From Glutamicibacter sp. B1 (lineage in GTDB: Bacteria; Actinomycetota; Actinomycetes; Actinomycetales; Micrococcaceae), in assembly GCF_039602135.1 (NCBI RefSeq), contig NZ_CP125942.1, forward strand, positions 1,736,001 to 1,800,000: a DNA stretch of 64,000 bases, given 5' to 3'. The notes beneath the pieces were generated by a model that did not search any database, was not told where the DNA came from, and saw only the letters and a list, made by a program, of their open reading frames with translations. This document shows, piece by piece, positions 33,913 through 45,133 of the stretch (positions within the stretch are counted from its first letter, which is position 1; each line of letters begins with the position of its first letter). The position numbers were made by a program, and so were the translations under genes.

Positions 33913-34061
33913 AGACGGCCCTTCCTCTTTGTTGGTGCAGAATGTGGTCTTCATAAGTCACCTCGCGATTTACGAGTTGCACAGTGAGGTGACTCACGAA
34001 GGGAAACATAGTTTTACTACTTAATGTAGAGCTTACCCTCTTCGGGGTCAGAATACCGAAA

Positions 34062-34111
34062 AACACCGCTGTTCTAACGAGAAATTTCTTCAACGTTTGA
34101 ACAGCGGTGTT
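34062..34111 (-). terminator. Terminator after erpA
   Basis: AACACCGCTGTTC and its perfect complement (13 bases) are separated by 24 bases. Read on the minus strand, the stem runs into TTTTTCGG. It lies just downstream of erpA and upstream of ctaC. Confidence 0.75.
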
Positions 34112-34134
34112 AGTTCCCTAAGGTCTCGTCGATC

Positions 34135-34509
34135 TTAGTGGAAGGAATCTCCACAAGCGCACGAGCCGGAAGCGGTTGGGTTATCGATGGTGAACCCCTG
34201 CTTGGAGATGGTGTCCTCGAAGTCGATGGACGCGCCAGCAAGGTAAGGAACACTCATCTTGTCGACGATGACCTCAACACCGTCAAAGTTACGCACAGCA
34301 TCTCCGTCAAGCATGCGCTCGTCGAAGTAAAGCTGGTAAATCAGGCCCGAGCAGCCACCTGGCTGCACAGCAATGCGAAGACGCAGGTCATCGCGACCTT
34401 CCTGTTCCAACAATGAACGCACCTTGTCGGCGGCTACGTCGGAAAGGTTTACCTCGTGTGTTGGCAACTCAGTTGGGTCACCCTTGGTTTGGTCAACAGC
34501 TGCAGTCAT
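34135..34509 (-). CDS. erpA: Iron-sulfur cluster insertion protein ErpA (HesB/IscA family)
   Basis: An A-type carrier that delivers Fe-S clusters to apoproteins. The three cluster-binding Cys are present in GGCSGLIYQLYFDE and the C-terminal SCACGDSF. ATG 34509 (MTAAVDQ) is selected because GGGAGG lies 5-6 bases upstream; the longer frame to 34539 has no support. The gene stands beside the cytochrome oxidase operon, as in many actinobacteria. Confidence 0.94.
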   Translation of the reverse strand: MTAAVDQTKGDPTELPTHEVNLSDVAADKVRSLLEQEGRDDLRLRIAVQPGGCSGLIYQLYFDERMLDGDAVRNFDGVEVIVDKMSVPYLAGASIDFEDTISKQGFTIDNPTASGSCACGDSFH

Positions 34510-34638
34510 GATTTCCTCCCATACTGCTCGTTGTGGCATCCGTTCCAGTTAAACCTGAAACTTCGCCTTTGCTCTTGCTACTATCCTACGTCGCAACGTT
34601 GAAGAATGCTCCCCTTGCGTCACGTCGTATGACGCGCC

Positions 34639-36048
34639 TCATACTCCTTCAGCGTTGATCCTGGCCAGCAGAAGCGCTTCGGCCTCGATCGCGTGCTGGA
34701 AGTCGCCGAGATGAAGAGACTCATTTGCCGAATGGGCACGTGAATCTGGATCTTCAACACCGGTGACCAGGATTTGTGCCTTCGGGAAGACCTCCAGCAA
34801 ATCAGCGATGAATGGAATGGATCCACCCAGTCCCATGTTCACCGGTACAACACCCCAGGCTTGTTCAAGAGCCCAGCGTGCGGTGTCGTTCGCTGAAGCG
34901 TCCAAATCAGCCTTGTAAGCATTGCCAGCTTCTGTAGCTTCGAAATCTACTTGCGCACCGCGCAGATCGACTCCCTTCACATGAGCCTCGAGTGCTTGAA
35001 GTGCCTCGGCAGGATCTTGCCCTGGCGCCAAACGCATCGATACCTTGAACCGAGTTTGTGGAATCAATGTATTTGATGACTGATCAACGTTAGGGATATC
35101 CATTCCAATGACGCTCAGCGCTGGTTTATTCCACAAGCGATCAGTGATTTTTCCAGTTCCAGCCAAGTTGAACGAATCTAAGACGCCGGAATCGTTGCGG
35201 AACTGATCTTCATCGAAGTCAACTTCCGCGGAATCATTGGCGACCAATCCGTCGACGGCGACCGCTCCATCGGCATCGTGGAACGTCGAGATGAGCTTTG
35301 CTGCAAGCAACGGTGCATCGAGCACCGGGCCGCCGAACATACCGGAGTGAACTGCATGCTTGAGTGAACGCACGGTAATTTCCGCAGCACACATACCGCG
35401 CAGGGAGCTTGTGAGAGCTGGTGTGCCAACGGCCCAGTTACTGGAGTCGGCTACTACGATAACGTCTGCGGCGAGCTTGTCCTGATGGGCTTCAAGGAAG
35501 TTGCGGAATGACGGTGAACCGGCTTCCTCCTCCCCCTCAAAGAAGTAAGTAACACCCACACCAAAGTCATCAACAAGATCCAGCACGGCGCGCAACGCAG
35601 CAATATGGACCATAATTCCGGCCTTGTCATCTGCCGCTCCACGCCCGAATAGACGGTCCCCAACTTTGGTGGCCTCGAATACTGGCGTATTCCAGTCCTC
35701 AGCATTGCCCGGGGGTTGGACGTCGTGGTGAGCGTACAAAAGAACAGTCGGCTTGCCTTCAGCTGCCTTGCGGCGGGCTACGACAGCTGGTGCGCCCATG
35801 GCGCCGTTTTCTGCAGGTTCGCGCAGAATTTCTACGCTCTCCATGCCGGCATCTTTGGCCAAGGCAGCAACGGCCTCTGCTGACTTCTCCAAGTTTTGTG
35901 GGTCAAAAGACTCCCACGCGATGCTGGGGATGGATACCAAGGAACTGAGTTCTTCGAGGATCTGCTCGAAGTTGGAATCGATATGACTCTTCAGTGATGA
36001 GATATCAACGCCGTTCTTGGCGGCATCGAAGGTTGAATTTGTGCTCAT
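34639..36048 (-). CDS. M20 family metallopeptidase (dipeptidase)
   Basis: A 469-residue zinc peptidase. Metal and catalytic motifs are VLLYAHHDVQPPG, LFGRGAADDKAG, FFEGEEEAGSP and VVVADSSNW. A dimerisation domain (residues ~210-330) and the late zinc ligand region DSRAHSANESLHLGDF are also present. It is probably a cytoplasmic di- or tripeptidase; no signal peptide is seen. It is divergent from the DUF3043 gene. Confidence 0.92.
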   Translation of the reverse strand: MSTNSTFDAAKNGVDISSLKSHIDSNFEQILEELSSLVSIPSIAWESFDPQNLEKSAEAVAALAKDAGMESVEILREPAENGAMGAPAVVARRKAAEGKPTVLLYAHHDVQPPGNAEDWNTPVFEATKVGDRLFGRGAADDKAGIMVHIAALRAVLDLVDDFGVGVTYFFEGEEEAGSPSFRNFLEAHQDKLAADVIVVADSSNWAVGTPALTSSLRGMCAAEITVRSLKHAVHSGMFGGPVLDAPLLAAKLISTFHDADGAVAVDGLVANDSAEVDFDEDQFRNDSGVLDSFNLAGTGKITDRLWNKPALSVIGMDIPNVDQSSNTLIPQTRFKVSMRLAPGQDPAEALQALEAHVKGVDLRGAQVDFEATEAGNAYKADLDASANDTARWALEQAWGVVPVNMGLGGSIPFIADLLEVFPKAQILVTGVEDPDSRAHSANESLHLGDFQHAIEAEALLLARINAEGV

Positions 36049-36117
36049 GTGTTCAGCCTAGCAATTCATTGCGTATCCAATGTCACGCGACAAGCTAATC
36101 CCGGCTAAGATAGAGGG

Positions 36118-36711
36118 GTGTTTGGACGTAAGAAGGATGAACCTCAATCCCCCGTAAATGTACAGCCCGTAGAGACGGCTTCGGATTCGACCGACGGCCG
36201 CAAAACGGGGCCGACGCCCAAGCGCAGTGCGCAGCAGGCAAACCGACAGCGACCATTGGTTCCGACTGATCGTAAGGCAGCCAAGGAAGGCGAGCGTCAG
36301 CAGCGCATTGAAGCGCAGAATCGCTTGCGTATCGCGAACGAAACTGGCGACGAGCGCTACCTCATGCCACGCGATAAAGGTGAGCAGAAGCGCTACACGC
36401 GTAACTTCATTGATGCGCGCTGGATGTTTGGCGAGTTCATGATGTTCATCATCCTGGCCTTCCTGGTGGTGTCCCTCGTCTTCCAGAAGAATCTACAGGT
36501 TCAGGTCTTTGTTCAGCTCGCACTTTGGGTTGTTATCGCACTGATCATTATTGAAGCGATCGTTACCTCGATCGTGCTCAAGCGTCGTTTGGTGAATAAA
36601 TTTGGCCACATGGAGCGCGGTGTTCGCATGTATGCAGCGATGCGTGGCATGCAGTTCCGTAAGCTTCGCCTGCCAAAGCCACAAGTTGCCCGCGGGGCAA
36701 ATATTGACTAA
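36118..36711 (+). CDS. DUF3043 membrane protein
   Basis: A 197-residue actinobacterial protein with a basic, disordered N-terminus (residues 1-90, including RKAAKEGERQQRIEAQNRL). The conserved KRYTRNFIDARWMFGEF motif follows, then two membrane helices (MFIILAFLVVSLVF; LALWVVIALIIIEAIV) and a basic C-terminal tail. Its function is unknown. The start is GTG. A terminator follows immediately. Confidence 0.9.
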   Translation: MFGRKKDEPQSPVNVQPVETASDSTDGRKTGPTPKRSAQQANRQRPLVPTDRKAAKEGERQQRIEAQNRLRIANETGDERYLMPRDKGEQKRYTRNFIDARWMFGEFMMFIILAFLVVSLVFQKNLQVQVFVQLALWVVIALIIIEAIVTSIVLKRRLVNKFGHMERGVRMYAAMRGMQFRKLRLPKPQVARGANID

Positions 36712-36727
36712 ATAGTCTCAGTTAGCG

Positions 36728-36759
36728 AAAGGGACAAGCTCACCTGAGCTTGTCCCTTT
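36728..36759 (+). terminator. Terminator after the DUF3043 gene
   Basis: A perfect 15-base stem AAAGGGACAAGCTCA with a two-base centre, followed by TCTATT. Confidence 0.88.
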
Positions 36760-36960
36760 TCTATTGTCGCGACTACGGATTAGACAATGCTTAAAATTTG
36801 TAGCTTCTTTTACAAGTATTTAACTAATACGTATTAGGAGTGGCACTCCCCTTGTGGAGATTTTTGGTTTCCGACGTGGGCATAGCGAACTGCCCTTTGT
36901 ACTTCTATTTACAAGGCGAGACCTGCATCGATTCTGCAAAGAGGTCGCCGTCTTTAACGC

Positions 36961-37004
36961 AAAGCCGGGTCTACAGAACGTTGACGTTCTGTAGACCCGG
37001 CTTT
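36961..37004 (-). terminator. Terminator after pyrD
   Basis: A perfect 20-base stem AAAGCCGGGTCTACAGAACG with a TTGA loop. T-tracts are present on both sides (TTTTT on the + side), so it can act in both directions. Confidence 0.88.
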
Positions 37005-37035
37005 TTAGGTACGCGTCAGTGAAAGCCTATTCGGC

Positions 37036-38100
37036 TTAGAGCATGCGCTCCAATCCCCTATTAATAGAACGGGCCCAGAATGGTCCTTCATAGAGGAACG
37101 CTGTGTAACCCTGAACTAGATCTGCGCCAGCATCCAATCGGTCCTTCACGTCCTGAGCGGTTTCAACGCCGCCCACCGCAATGAGTGCCATATCCGATGG
37201 AACCAAGGAACGAAGCTGACGAAGGACTGCGAGCGACCTGGCCTTCAGAGGCGCACCGGATAAGCCGCCTGCACCAATTTCTTCAACCTTGGTCATCTCG
37301 CTCTTGAGTCCATCACGAGTAATGGTGGTGTTGGTCGCGATGATCCCATCAAGCTCTAGCTCAATGGCAAGCTGTGCGACATCGGCGACGTCTTCATCAC
37401 TGAGATCCGGTGCAATCTTCACCAAGAGAGGAATGTGTCGACCGGACACCTTGTCTGCAAGTTCCCCTACTTCGGAGAGCAAGGGGCGCAAGGACTCAAC
37501 GCTTTGCAGCAAACGTAGTCCGGGGGTGTTGGGGCTTGATACATTGACTACCAAGTAGTCCGCATGAATGGCGAGCTGACGCGTTGACGCGAGGTAATCC
37601 CCTACTGCGTCCTCCAGTTCAACCACCTTGGTCTTGCCAATGTTTACGCCAATGACCGGTCGGGTCGCAGAGTAATCGCCCTTTAGTTCCTGGCGGGCAT
37701 TCGCAACGCGCGCCGCAACTCGTTCTGCACCTTCGTTGTTGAAACCCATGCGATTGATGACCGCCCGATCCTCAATCAGACGGAAGAGGCGGGGTTGCGG
37801 ATTACCAGGCTGTGCCTGTCCGGTGACGGTACCAATTTCAACGTGACCGAATCCGATATCGCTCAGACCAACGATTCCCGTTGCGCCCTTGTCGAAACCT
37901 GCGGCCAGACCAAAGGGTGAGGGGAAGTCGATTCCCATTACGGTTCGTTTCAGTTTTGCAGATGGTGCAAAAAACTTGCGGGTCAGTTTAGTGAGCCCGG
38001 CACGTTGCGCAATCTTTATGGCATTAAATGCAAAGTGATGAGCCTGCTCAGGATCCATCTTGGCGAACACGTGCTTGAAGACCAAAGGGTATATGCGCAT
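37036..38100 (-). CDS. pyrD: Dihydroorotate dehydrogenase (quinone), class 2
   Basis: The fourth step of pyrimidine synthesis, linked to the quinone pool. ATG 38100 (MRIYPLVFKHVFAKMDPEQAHHF) gives 355 residues with the N-terminal membrane-associating helices of class 2 enzymes. FMN/orotate motifs include GLAAGFDKGATG, NRMGFNNEGAE, VVNVSSPNTPGLR with the catalytic Ser, and GGLSGAPLKARSLAVLRQL. The frame is open to 38268 but would overlap the divergent hydrolase gene. Confidence 0.95.
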   Translation of the reverse strand: MRIYPLVFKHVFAKMDPEQAHHFAFNAIKIAQRAGLTKLTRKFFAPSAKLKRTVMGIDFPSPFGLAAGFDKGATGIVGLSDIGFGHVEIGTVTGQAQPGNPQPRLFRLIEDRAVINRMGFNNEGAERVAARVANARQELKGDYSATRPVIGVNIGKTKVVELEDAVGDYLASTRQLAIHADYLVVNVSSPNTPGLRLLQSVESLRPLLSEVGELADKVSGRHIPLLVKIAPDLSDEDVADVAQLAIELELDGIIATNTTITRDGLKSEMTKVEEIGAGGLSGAPLKARSLAVLRQLRSLVPSDMALIAVGGVETAQDVKDRLDAGADLVQGYTAFLYEGPFWARSINRGLERML

Positions 38101-38160
38101 AGAACCATTTTCCCGTGAAGGGGTCCAAACAGACAACTTGAGATCGGTAGTATTCAAGAT

Positions 38161-39189
38161 ATGAAGGAGCAGTTCACCCCGGAAACCGATCAATGGCCCG
38201 ATTATCAGGCAACGACTCGGGCGGGCGAATGGTCGCAAGATCCTCTCGGACCGCATTTTCAACAACAAAGTTTAGACTTTGGCACGGATAGTGAAGGGCC
38301 AGCAGTTGCAACTCTCGTTCGTTATCGGCCACCGGGATTTCGCAATAAATTGGGGCGAAAGGCTAAAGGCGTAGTACTCAGCGTTCACGGGTGGAGCGAC
38401 TACTTTTATAACCCTGAACTAGCGGAGTTTTGGCACGCCCAGGGCTATCATTTTTATGCGGTCGACCTACGCCGGCACGGCAGAAGCCTACGCGTGGAAC
38501 ATCAATTACCCGGTTACGTTGATGACTTAGCGACATTTGATGAAGATCTTGAAGCGGCTTTGTCGCTGATGAGATCCGAACATCCGAGCTTGCCGGTCAT
38601 CGTGCAGGGCCACTCTACGGGCGGACTGATCTTGAGCCTATGGATTGCGCGCAAGAACCCCGAAATCAAAGCCTTGATACTGAATTCGCCATGGCTGGAG
38701 TTCCAAGGCACTGCCTTCTTGCGGATACCCATTTACGGGCTGATGGACGCGATCACAAGGACGAATCCTCGGCGAAAACTGATGGGGCCAGAATTTGACC
38801 ACTACTGGCAGTCCCTCAGTACACAGGCCCACGGCGAATGGGACGTACATCGTCTGTGGCGGCCTCGCCTCGCTTTTCCCAATACGGCCGGATGGCTGAA
38901 AACCATATTTGAAGGTCATGCGCAGGTGGCTAAAGGTTTGAACCTTGGGCTACCGATCCTCGTGATGACTTCCGACAGGACTCACATTGGAACGAGCTAT
39001 AGCGCCGACATGCAACACTGTGATTCGGTGCTTGATGTTCAGCAAACACGATTGCGTGCGGCAAAACTAGGAAGCTTCGTCACTCTGTGTGAGGTAGCCG
39101 GGGCGATGCACGATGTGTTTACCTCGGCAGAACCTGCACGCGCCTATGCCTATCGTGACCTGGCGTTGTGGCTGCGTATTCTCACATAG
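38161..39189 (+). CDS. Alpha/beta hydrolase, lysophospholipase-like
   Basis: A 342-residue serine hydrolase. The oxyanion region is VVLSVHGWSDYFYN, the nucleophile elbow GHSTGG, and the late catalytic His is in AGAMHDVFTSAEPAR; the acid is probably in VMTSDRTHIG. Similarity to PldB/monoacylglycerol lipases is by layout; the substrate is unknown. It is divergent from pyrD and convergent with uppS. Confidence 0.87.
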   Translation: MKEQFTPETDQWPDYQATTRAGEWSQDPLGPHFQQQSLDFGTDSEGPAVATLVRYRPPGFRNKLGRKAKGVVLSVHGWSDYFYNPELAEFWHAQGYHFYAVDLRRHGRSLRVEHQLPGYVDDLATFDEDLEAALSLMRSEHPSLPVIVQGHSTGGLILSLWIARKNPEIKALILNSPWLEFQGTAFLRIPIYGLMDAITRTNPRRKLMGPEFDHYWQSLSTQAHGEWDVHRLWRPRLAFPNTAGWLKTIFEGHAQVAKGLNLGLPILVMTSDRTHIGTSYSADMQHCDSVLDVQQTRLRAAKLGSFVTLCEVAGAMHDVFTSAEPARAYAYRDLALWLRILT

Positions 39190-39205
39190 AACTAGAGACT
39201 GCTCT

Positions 39206-40012
39206 TTAGGCTTGCGGCTTGTCTACTGCTCCTCCATAGCGACGGTCGCGCTTGGCATATTCTTCAACAGCGGTAAACAGGGTTCGACGGTCCACATCCG
39301 GCCACAGCTGATCAAGGAAGACCATCTCTGCATAAGCCGATTGCCAGAGCAAGAAGTTACTTGTCCGCTGTTCACCGCTGGTACGCAAGAACAGATCCAC
39401 GTCTGGCAATTCTGGAGCGTGCAAATATTTAGCGATGGTTTTCTCCCCCACTGAACTGGCACGCAACTTTCCAGCGGCCACATCCTTGGCGATAGCATTC
39501 ACAGCATCACCAATTTCAGCTCGACCACCGTAATTAACGCACATGGTCAGCTGGCACCCTTGATTGGCTTCAGTCAGCTCTTCAGCGGCTCGTAATTCGT
39601 TGATCACTGACTTCCATAGCTTAGGTTCGCGTCCAGACCACCGAATTCGTACGCCCCACGAGTTCAGGGTGTCGCGTTGACGACGCAATACGTCCCGAGA
39701 AAAACCCATCAAGAAACGCACCTCGTCTGGGCTGCGCTTCCAGTTTTCGGTGGAGAAGGCATACACGGAAACGTACTTGATGCCCATTTCTACTGCTCCA
39801 GCCATGACATCAAGCAAAGCCGCTTCCCCCGCCCGGTGGCCTTCGGTTCGTGGCAGGCCCCGCTGGTTTGCCCAACGTCCATTGCCATCCATAACGATAG
39901 CCACGTGCTCAGGAATCAATTCCCGAGGAATGCTTGGCATTTGAGGATTCGCTGGATGAGCGAAGGGTGCTACTGGACCACGACGGCCGGTGATCTTTGG
40001 AAGTTTTTTCAA
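39206..40012 (-). CDS. uppS: Isoprenyl (undecaprenyl-type) diphosphate synthase
   Basis: A cis-prenyltransferase that makes the lipid carrier for cell-wall precursors. Motifs are [43 protein letters not shown] and [25 protein letters not shown] start at 40012 ([12 protein letters not shown]) is chosen: GGAGAG precedes it and it overlaps the recO TGA by 4 bases. Longer in-frame starts would sit deep inside recO. The length is 268 residues. Confidence 0.92.
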   Translation of the reverse strand: MKKLPKITGRRGPVAPFAHPANPQMPSIPRELIPEHVAIVMDGNGRWANQRGLPRTEGHRAGEAALLDVMAGAVEMGIKYVSVYAFSTENWKRSPDEVRFLMGFSRDVLRRQRDTLNSWGVRIRWSGREPKLWKSVINELRAAEELTEANQGCQLTMCVNYGGRAEIGDAVNAIAKDVAAGKLRASSVGEKTIAKYLHAPELPDVDLFLRTSGEQRTSNFLLWQSAYAEMVFLDQLWPDVDRRTLFTAVEEYAKRDRRYGGAVDKPQA

Positions 40013-40758
40013 TTTCTCTCCACGAGACGTAGGGAATTCACTGCACGCTCCAAGTGCCATTGCAAGTAGTTTGCCACGATGTTGGCAGCCTGTTTTCGAG
40101 CGCGTGGACCGGCTTGGGCCACAACGGCCCAATTTCCTTGGAGCAAGGCTTCAAGATATTCAATGGTGATCGGATGAGGTGACAATGAACCCGAAGGACG
40201 GCAGTCGTTGCAAACCACTCCTCCAAGCTGAACGTGTACCGCCTGATGTGGTCCGGGCTTGCCACATTTAACACAGTCAGTAAATGATGGGGCCCAGCCA
40301 GCCACCGACAGCGCTCTTAAGATGTAGGAGTCCAATACGGCCCCGGAATCGACGCGCTGTTTCGAGAGCAACGCGATGGCCCCATGGAATAGGCGGAATT
40401 GCTGAAGGGTGGAGTCACCCTCCGCCTCCAGCAACTTTTCGGCAATCTCGGCCATGGCATTGGCCACGGTGTAACTCGGATAATCCGCGACCAGCAGGTG
40501 ACCATAGGAATTACGAAGTTGCGCCTGAGAGACGATATCTAGGTTGCGTCCCATCACCAATAGGGCATCAACTTCCATAAAGGGTTCCAAGGTTGCGCCG
40601 AGCCGTGAGGAAGTACGACGTACGCCCTTTGCTACAGCACGAACAATGCCCTTGGGCGTGAGTAAGGTGATGATTCGGTCAGCTTCACCCAGCTTATGAG
40701 TACGCAGAACTATTCCACGACTGTGGTAGCTCTTGGACGCAAAACCTGATCTGGACAC
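40009..40758 (-). CDS. recO: DNA repair protein RecO
   Basis: A 249-residue recombination mediator of the RecFOR pathway. An N-terminal OB fold ([21 protein letters not shown]) and a helical middle part precede a zinc site of two Cys pairs ([12 protein letters not shown]). The start is GTG. The recO-uppS order is common in actinobacteria, and the two genes overlap by 4 bases. Confidence 0.93.
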   Translation of the reverse strand: MSRSGFASKSYHSRGIVLRTHKLGEADRIITLLTPKGIVRAVAKGVRRTSSRLGATLEPFMEVDALLVMGRNLDIVSQAQLRNSYGHLLVADYPSYTVANAMAEIAEKLLEAEGDSTLQQFRLFHGAIALLSKQRVDSGAVLDSYILRALSVAGWAPSFTDCVKCGKPGPHQAVHVQLGGVVCNDCRPSGSLSPHPITIEYLEALLQGNWAVVAQAGPRARKQAANIVANYLQWHLERAVNSLRLVERN

Positions 40759-40835
40759 GGAGAATATTCTCCCACTACCGCGAACAAAGTACGCAATTGA
40801 GCAGTGCCTGCGTGCCGAATTTGTAGCTGAAAGCG

Positions 40836-40883
40836 CAATGCACGCTATGACTTAGGCGGTGGCCATAGTCATAGCGTGCATTG
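40836..40883 (-). terminator. Terminator after leuA
   Basis: A perfect 17-base stem CAATGCACGCTATGACT around a 14-base loop, 25 bases beyond the leuA stop. The minus-strand T-tract is short (GCTTTC). Confidence 0.82.
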
Positions 40884-40907
40884 GTTAGAGACGCTGATCC
40901 GCTGGTT

Positions 40908-42693
<1,786 letters not shown>

Positions 42694-42737
42694 CCAGACA
42701 AGAGCTACTCCGCGACGAGGGGTCGGCCTGTAGACCA

Positions 42738-42794
42738 CTAACGGTCCTTTGGATCCTCGCAGCGGCACAGTAGAAGTAGAAGCTCGAAATGCAC
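42738..42794 (-). CDS. leuL: leuA leader peptide with five consecutive Leu codons
   Basis: A minus-strand frame starting GTG 42794 encodes MHFELLLLLCRCEDPKDR and stops at TAG 42738-42740. The run CTT CTA CTT CTA CTG is five Leu codons in a row, the hallmark of leucine attenuation. An earlier in-frame GTG at 42821 would add nine residues. Neither start has a strong ribosome-binding site. It lies about 90 bases upstream of leuA. Leader peptides controlling leuA are known in actinobacteria. Confidence 0.72.
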   Translation of the reverse strand: MHFELLLLLCRCEDPKDR

Positions 42795-42948
42795 GAAATG
42801 AGCATAACACCGAGACTTCACGGTTGCTCAAACTTATGTCGCGTTCATGTCACATTGTGGACAATCCGCCGCGCCTTTGACCCTAGACACTCTGACTCGA
42901 CCGGCGAAGAATGAGAAATCCACGGTGCTGGCTTGAGGAGGTCCACGA

Positions 42949-44121
42949 ATGAAAGCGATCATTGTCGGAGCGGGAATCGCCGGGCTGGTTGCAGCGCGAC
43001 AACTAGGGCTTTCCGGTTGGCAGGTCCTAGTATTGGAACGCTCTGCAAGCCCACGCCCCGATGGCTACATGATGGACTTTTTCGGGCCCGGAGTTGAAGC
43101 CTCCGAGCAGATCGGCCTGTACCCCTATCTCAGTCAAGTCGCTTACCAGGTGGAAGCGGCTGAATACGTGGACCCGTCAGGACGGGTTACCGCCAGCTTG
43201 GACTATCGGACGTTTGCGGATCTGGCTGGAGGTAAGGTGCTTTCCCTGCTTCGCCCCGATATGGAACACGCTGCACGCAAAGCCCTTCAGGAGGTGCCCG
43301 AAGGACAGGTGGAGCTACGCTACGGCGTGCACATCCAGCGAATGCAGCTGGACGGGGCGAAGGTACGGCTCTGGGCTGGGGACGGGCAGGAAGTAGAAAC
43401 CGCGGACCTGTTAATCGGGGCCGATGGAATCCATTCGGCGCTGCGGACCGCATTCTTCGGCCCCGAGCAGGACTTCCTGCGCCCACTGGGGATGCGTGCG
43501 GCGGCCTTCATCGTGCAGGAACCAGAACTCAACCAGCAATTGAAGAACAGATTTGTACTCAGCGACACGGTGGATCGCACCGCGGGGATCTACGGGTTAC
43601 GTGACGGGCAGGTTGCCTCATTCTTGGTCTATCGCCAGGACCCCACGGCTAAACTGGGTGAGAGTGCAGACCGCTTGCGCCGTATCTTCGCCGGCACCAA
43701 CCAAAGAGTGGATCGGCTGCTGGAGTTATCTCCGGCTAATCCCTATGACGATGTTGTCGCTCAGGTGGTGATGCCTTGCTGGCACCACCGCTCGGTGGTG
43801 CTGATCGGTGACGCGGCAGCAGCGGTGTCCTTGCTGGCTGGGCAGGGCGGTGCGATGGCGGTGTGCGCGGCTGCCGCCCTAGGCAACGCATTGGGCGAAG
43901 TGTCCAGCAAAGAGCAGATTCCAGCCGCTTTGGCAGAGTATGAGCGGGTTATGAGGCCGAAAATTTCCACCGCGCAGGCTTCGGGCCGACGGGCAGCCAA
44001 CAGCTTTTTACCCCGTCACCGATTGGGTCTGCTATGGCGTCGGCTGATCTTGCGCTCTACTAAACTGCCCGGGGTTGATCGCCTCGTGGCTGGCCAGATC
44101 GTGAAGCGGCTAGCAAAGTGA
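42949..44121 (+). CDS. FAD-dependent monooxygenase (PHBH-like)
   Basis: A 390-residue flavoprotein of the p-hydroxybenzoate hydroxylase fold. FAD motifs are GAGIAGLVAARQL (GxGxxG, residues 8-20), LIGADGIHSALR (the DG motif) and VVLIGDAAAAVSLLAGQGGAMA (the GD motif). The substrate is unknown; relatives act on aromatics or on antibiotics such as tetracyclines. Start ATG has GAGGAGG upstream. GC is somewhat above its neighbours. It is divergent from leuA. Confidence 0.9.
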   Translation: MKAIIVGAGIAGLVAARQLGLSGWQVLVLERSASPRPDGYMMDFFGPGVEASEQIGLYPYLSQVAYQVEAAEYVDPSGRVTASLDYRTFADLAGGKVLSLLRPDMEHAARKALQEVPEGQVELRYGVHIQRMQLDGAKVRLWAGDGQEVETADLLIGADGIHSALRTAFFGPEQDFLRPLGMRAAAFIVQEPELNQQLKNRFVLSDTVDRTAGIYGLRDGQVASFLVYRQDPTAKLGESADRLRRIFAGTNQRVDRLLELSPANPYDDVVAQVVMPCWHHRSVVLIGDAAAAVSLLAGQGGAMAVCAAAALGNALGEVSSKEQIPAALAEYERVMRPKISTAQASGRRAANSFLPRHRLGLLWRRLILRSTKLPGVDRLVAGQIVKRLAK

Positions 44122-44152
44122 TGGCCGGAACCCGACGAGGGATTCCGGCCAT
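44121..44152 (+). terminator. Bidirectional terminator between the monooxygenase gene and era
   Basis: ATGGCCGGAA pairs perfectly with TTCCGGCCAT around a 12-base loop, followed by GACATTTT. It begins at the last base of the monooxygenase stop codon, and the genes are convergent. Confidence 0.82.
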
Positions 44153-44170
44153 GACATTTTGGGCAGGTTA

Positions 44171-45133
44171 CTAGAAGCCGAGGCGTCCTAGCTGCTTGGG
44201 GTCACGCTGCCAATCTTTGGCGACCTTAACATGCAAATCTAAGTACACCTTAGTGCCCAGGAGCTTTTCGATGCCCTTACGAGCATTGGAACCAACCTCA
44301 CGCAAACGAGAACCACCACGACCAATGACAATAGCCTTCTGGCTGGAGCGCTCAACAAAGAGCGAGACGTGAATATCGATCAGCGGGTTATCCTCGCTGC
44401 GACCTTCGCGAGGGTTCATTTCCTCGACCACGACGGCCAGCGAGTGCGGCAATTCGTCACGAACGCCTTCGAGGGCTGCTTCACGGATCAGTTCGGCCAC
44501 CATTTTGGCTTCTGGCTCGTCGGTGAGTTCACCGTCCGGGTACAGTGGTGGACCCTTAGGTAGCTGCTCAACGAGCACGTTCGCGACTTCTTGGACCTGG
44601 AATTCTTTGACAGCTGAGACCGGGACGATCGCAGCGAAACCGTTCTCCCCAAAATTCTGGGTTCCCATTTCAGCCACGGCAATGAGCTGCTGGGCTAGTT
44701 GTTCACGGTCCACCAGATCAGCCTTGGTGACTAGCGCGACGATCGGCTTGCGCTGAAGTTGAGCCAGCTGAGTGGCGATGAAACGATCACCGGGACCAAT
44801 TTTTTCATTGGCCGGAATGCAGAAGCCGATGGCGTCCACTTCGGAGAGGGTTTCTGCCACCAGGTCGTTCAGTCGCTGACCAAGCAGCGTACGTGGTCGA
44901 TGCAAACCTGGGGTGTCGACCAGAATCAGCTGTGCATCTTCGCGGTGCACGATACCGCGGATGGTGTGGCGGGTGGTCTGTGGCTTAGCTGAGGTGATAG
45001 CCACCTTTTGGCCTACCAGGGCGTTGGTCAACGTTGACTTGCCGGCGTTCGGGCGGCCTACAAAGGAGGTGAAGCCCGAACGGAAATCCTCTGGCCATCC
45101 ACTGGCGGCTAGTAGGTTATGGTTTTCGCTCAT
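44171..45133 (-). CDS. era: GTPase Era
   Basis: A GTPase for 16S rRNA maturation and 30S assembly. G1 is GRPNAGKST (residues 26-34), followed by the G3 DTPGLHRP and G4 TKAD. The C-terminal KH domain contains VIGRGGSRLREVGSNARKGIEKLL. The 320 residues are a typical length. The start overlaps the end of the CBS-domain gene by 17 bases. It is the last gene of phoH-ybeY-CNNM/CBS-era. Confidence 0.96.
   Translation of the reverse strand: MSENHNLLAASGWPEDFRSGFTSFVGRPNAGKSTLTNALVGQKVAITSAKPQTTRHTIRGIVHREDAQLILVDTPGLHRPRTLLGQRLNDLVAETLSEVDAIGFCIPANEKIGPGDRFIATQLAQLQRKPIVALVTKADLVDREQLAQQLIAVAEMGTQNFGENGFAAIVPVSAVKEFQVQEVANVLVEQLPKGPPLYPDGELTDEPEAKMVAELIREAALEGVRDELPHSLAVVVEEMNPREGRSEDNPLIDIHVSLFVERSSQKAIVIGRGGSRLREVGSNARKGIEKLLGTKVYLDLHVKVAKDWQRDPKQLGRLGF

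Larger units (their letters stand above)
36712..37035. other. 324-base gap with two terminators and a palindrome
   Basis: The gap between DUF3043 (+) and pyrD (-). It holds one terminator for each gene and, between them, a perfect 14-base palindrome CTAATACGTATTAG (36824-36837). A 60-codon frame at 36840-37022 runs through the second terminator and is not credible. Confidence 0.6.

Noticed and set aside
36840..37022. A 60-codon plus-strand frame
   Set aside because: It runs through the pyrD terminator stem and has no family or usable context.
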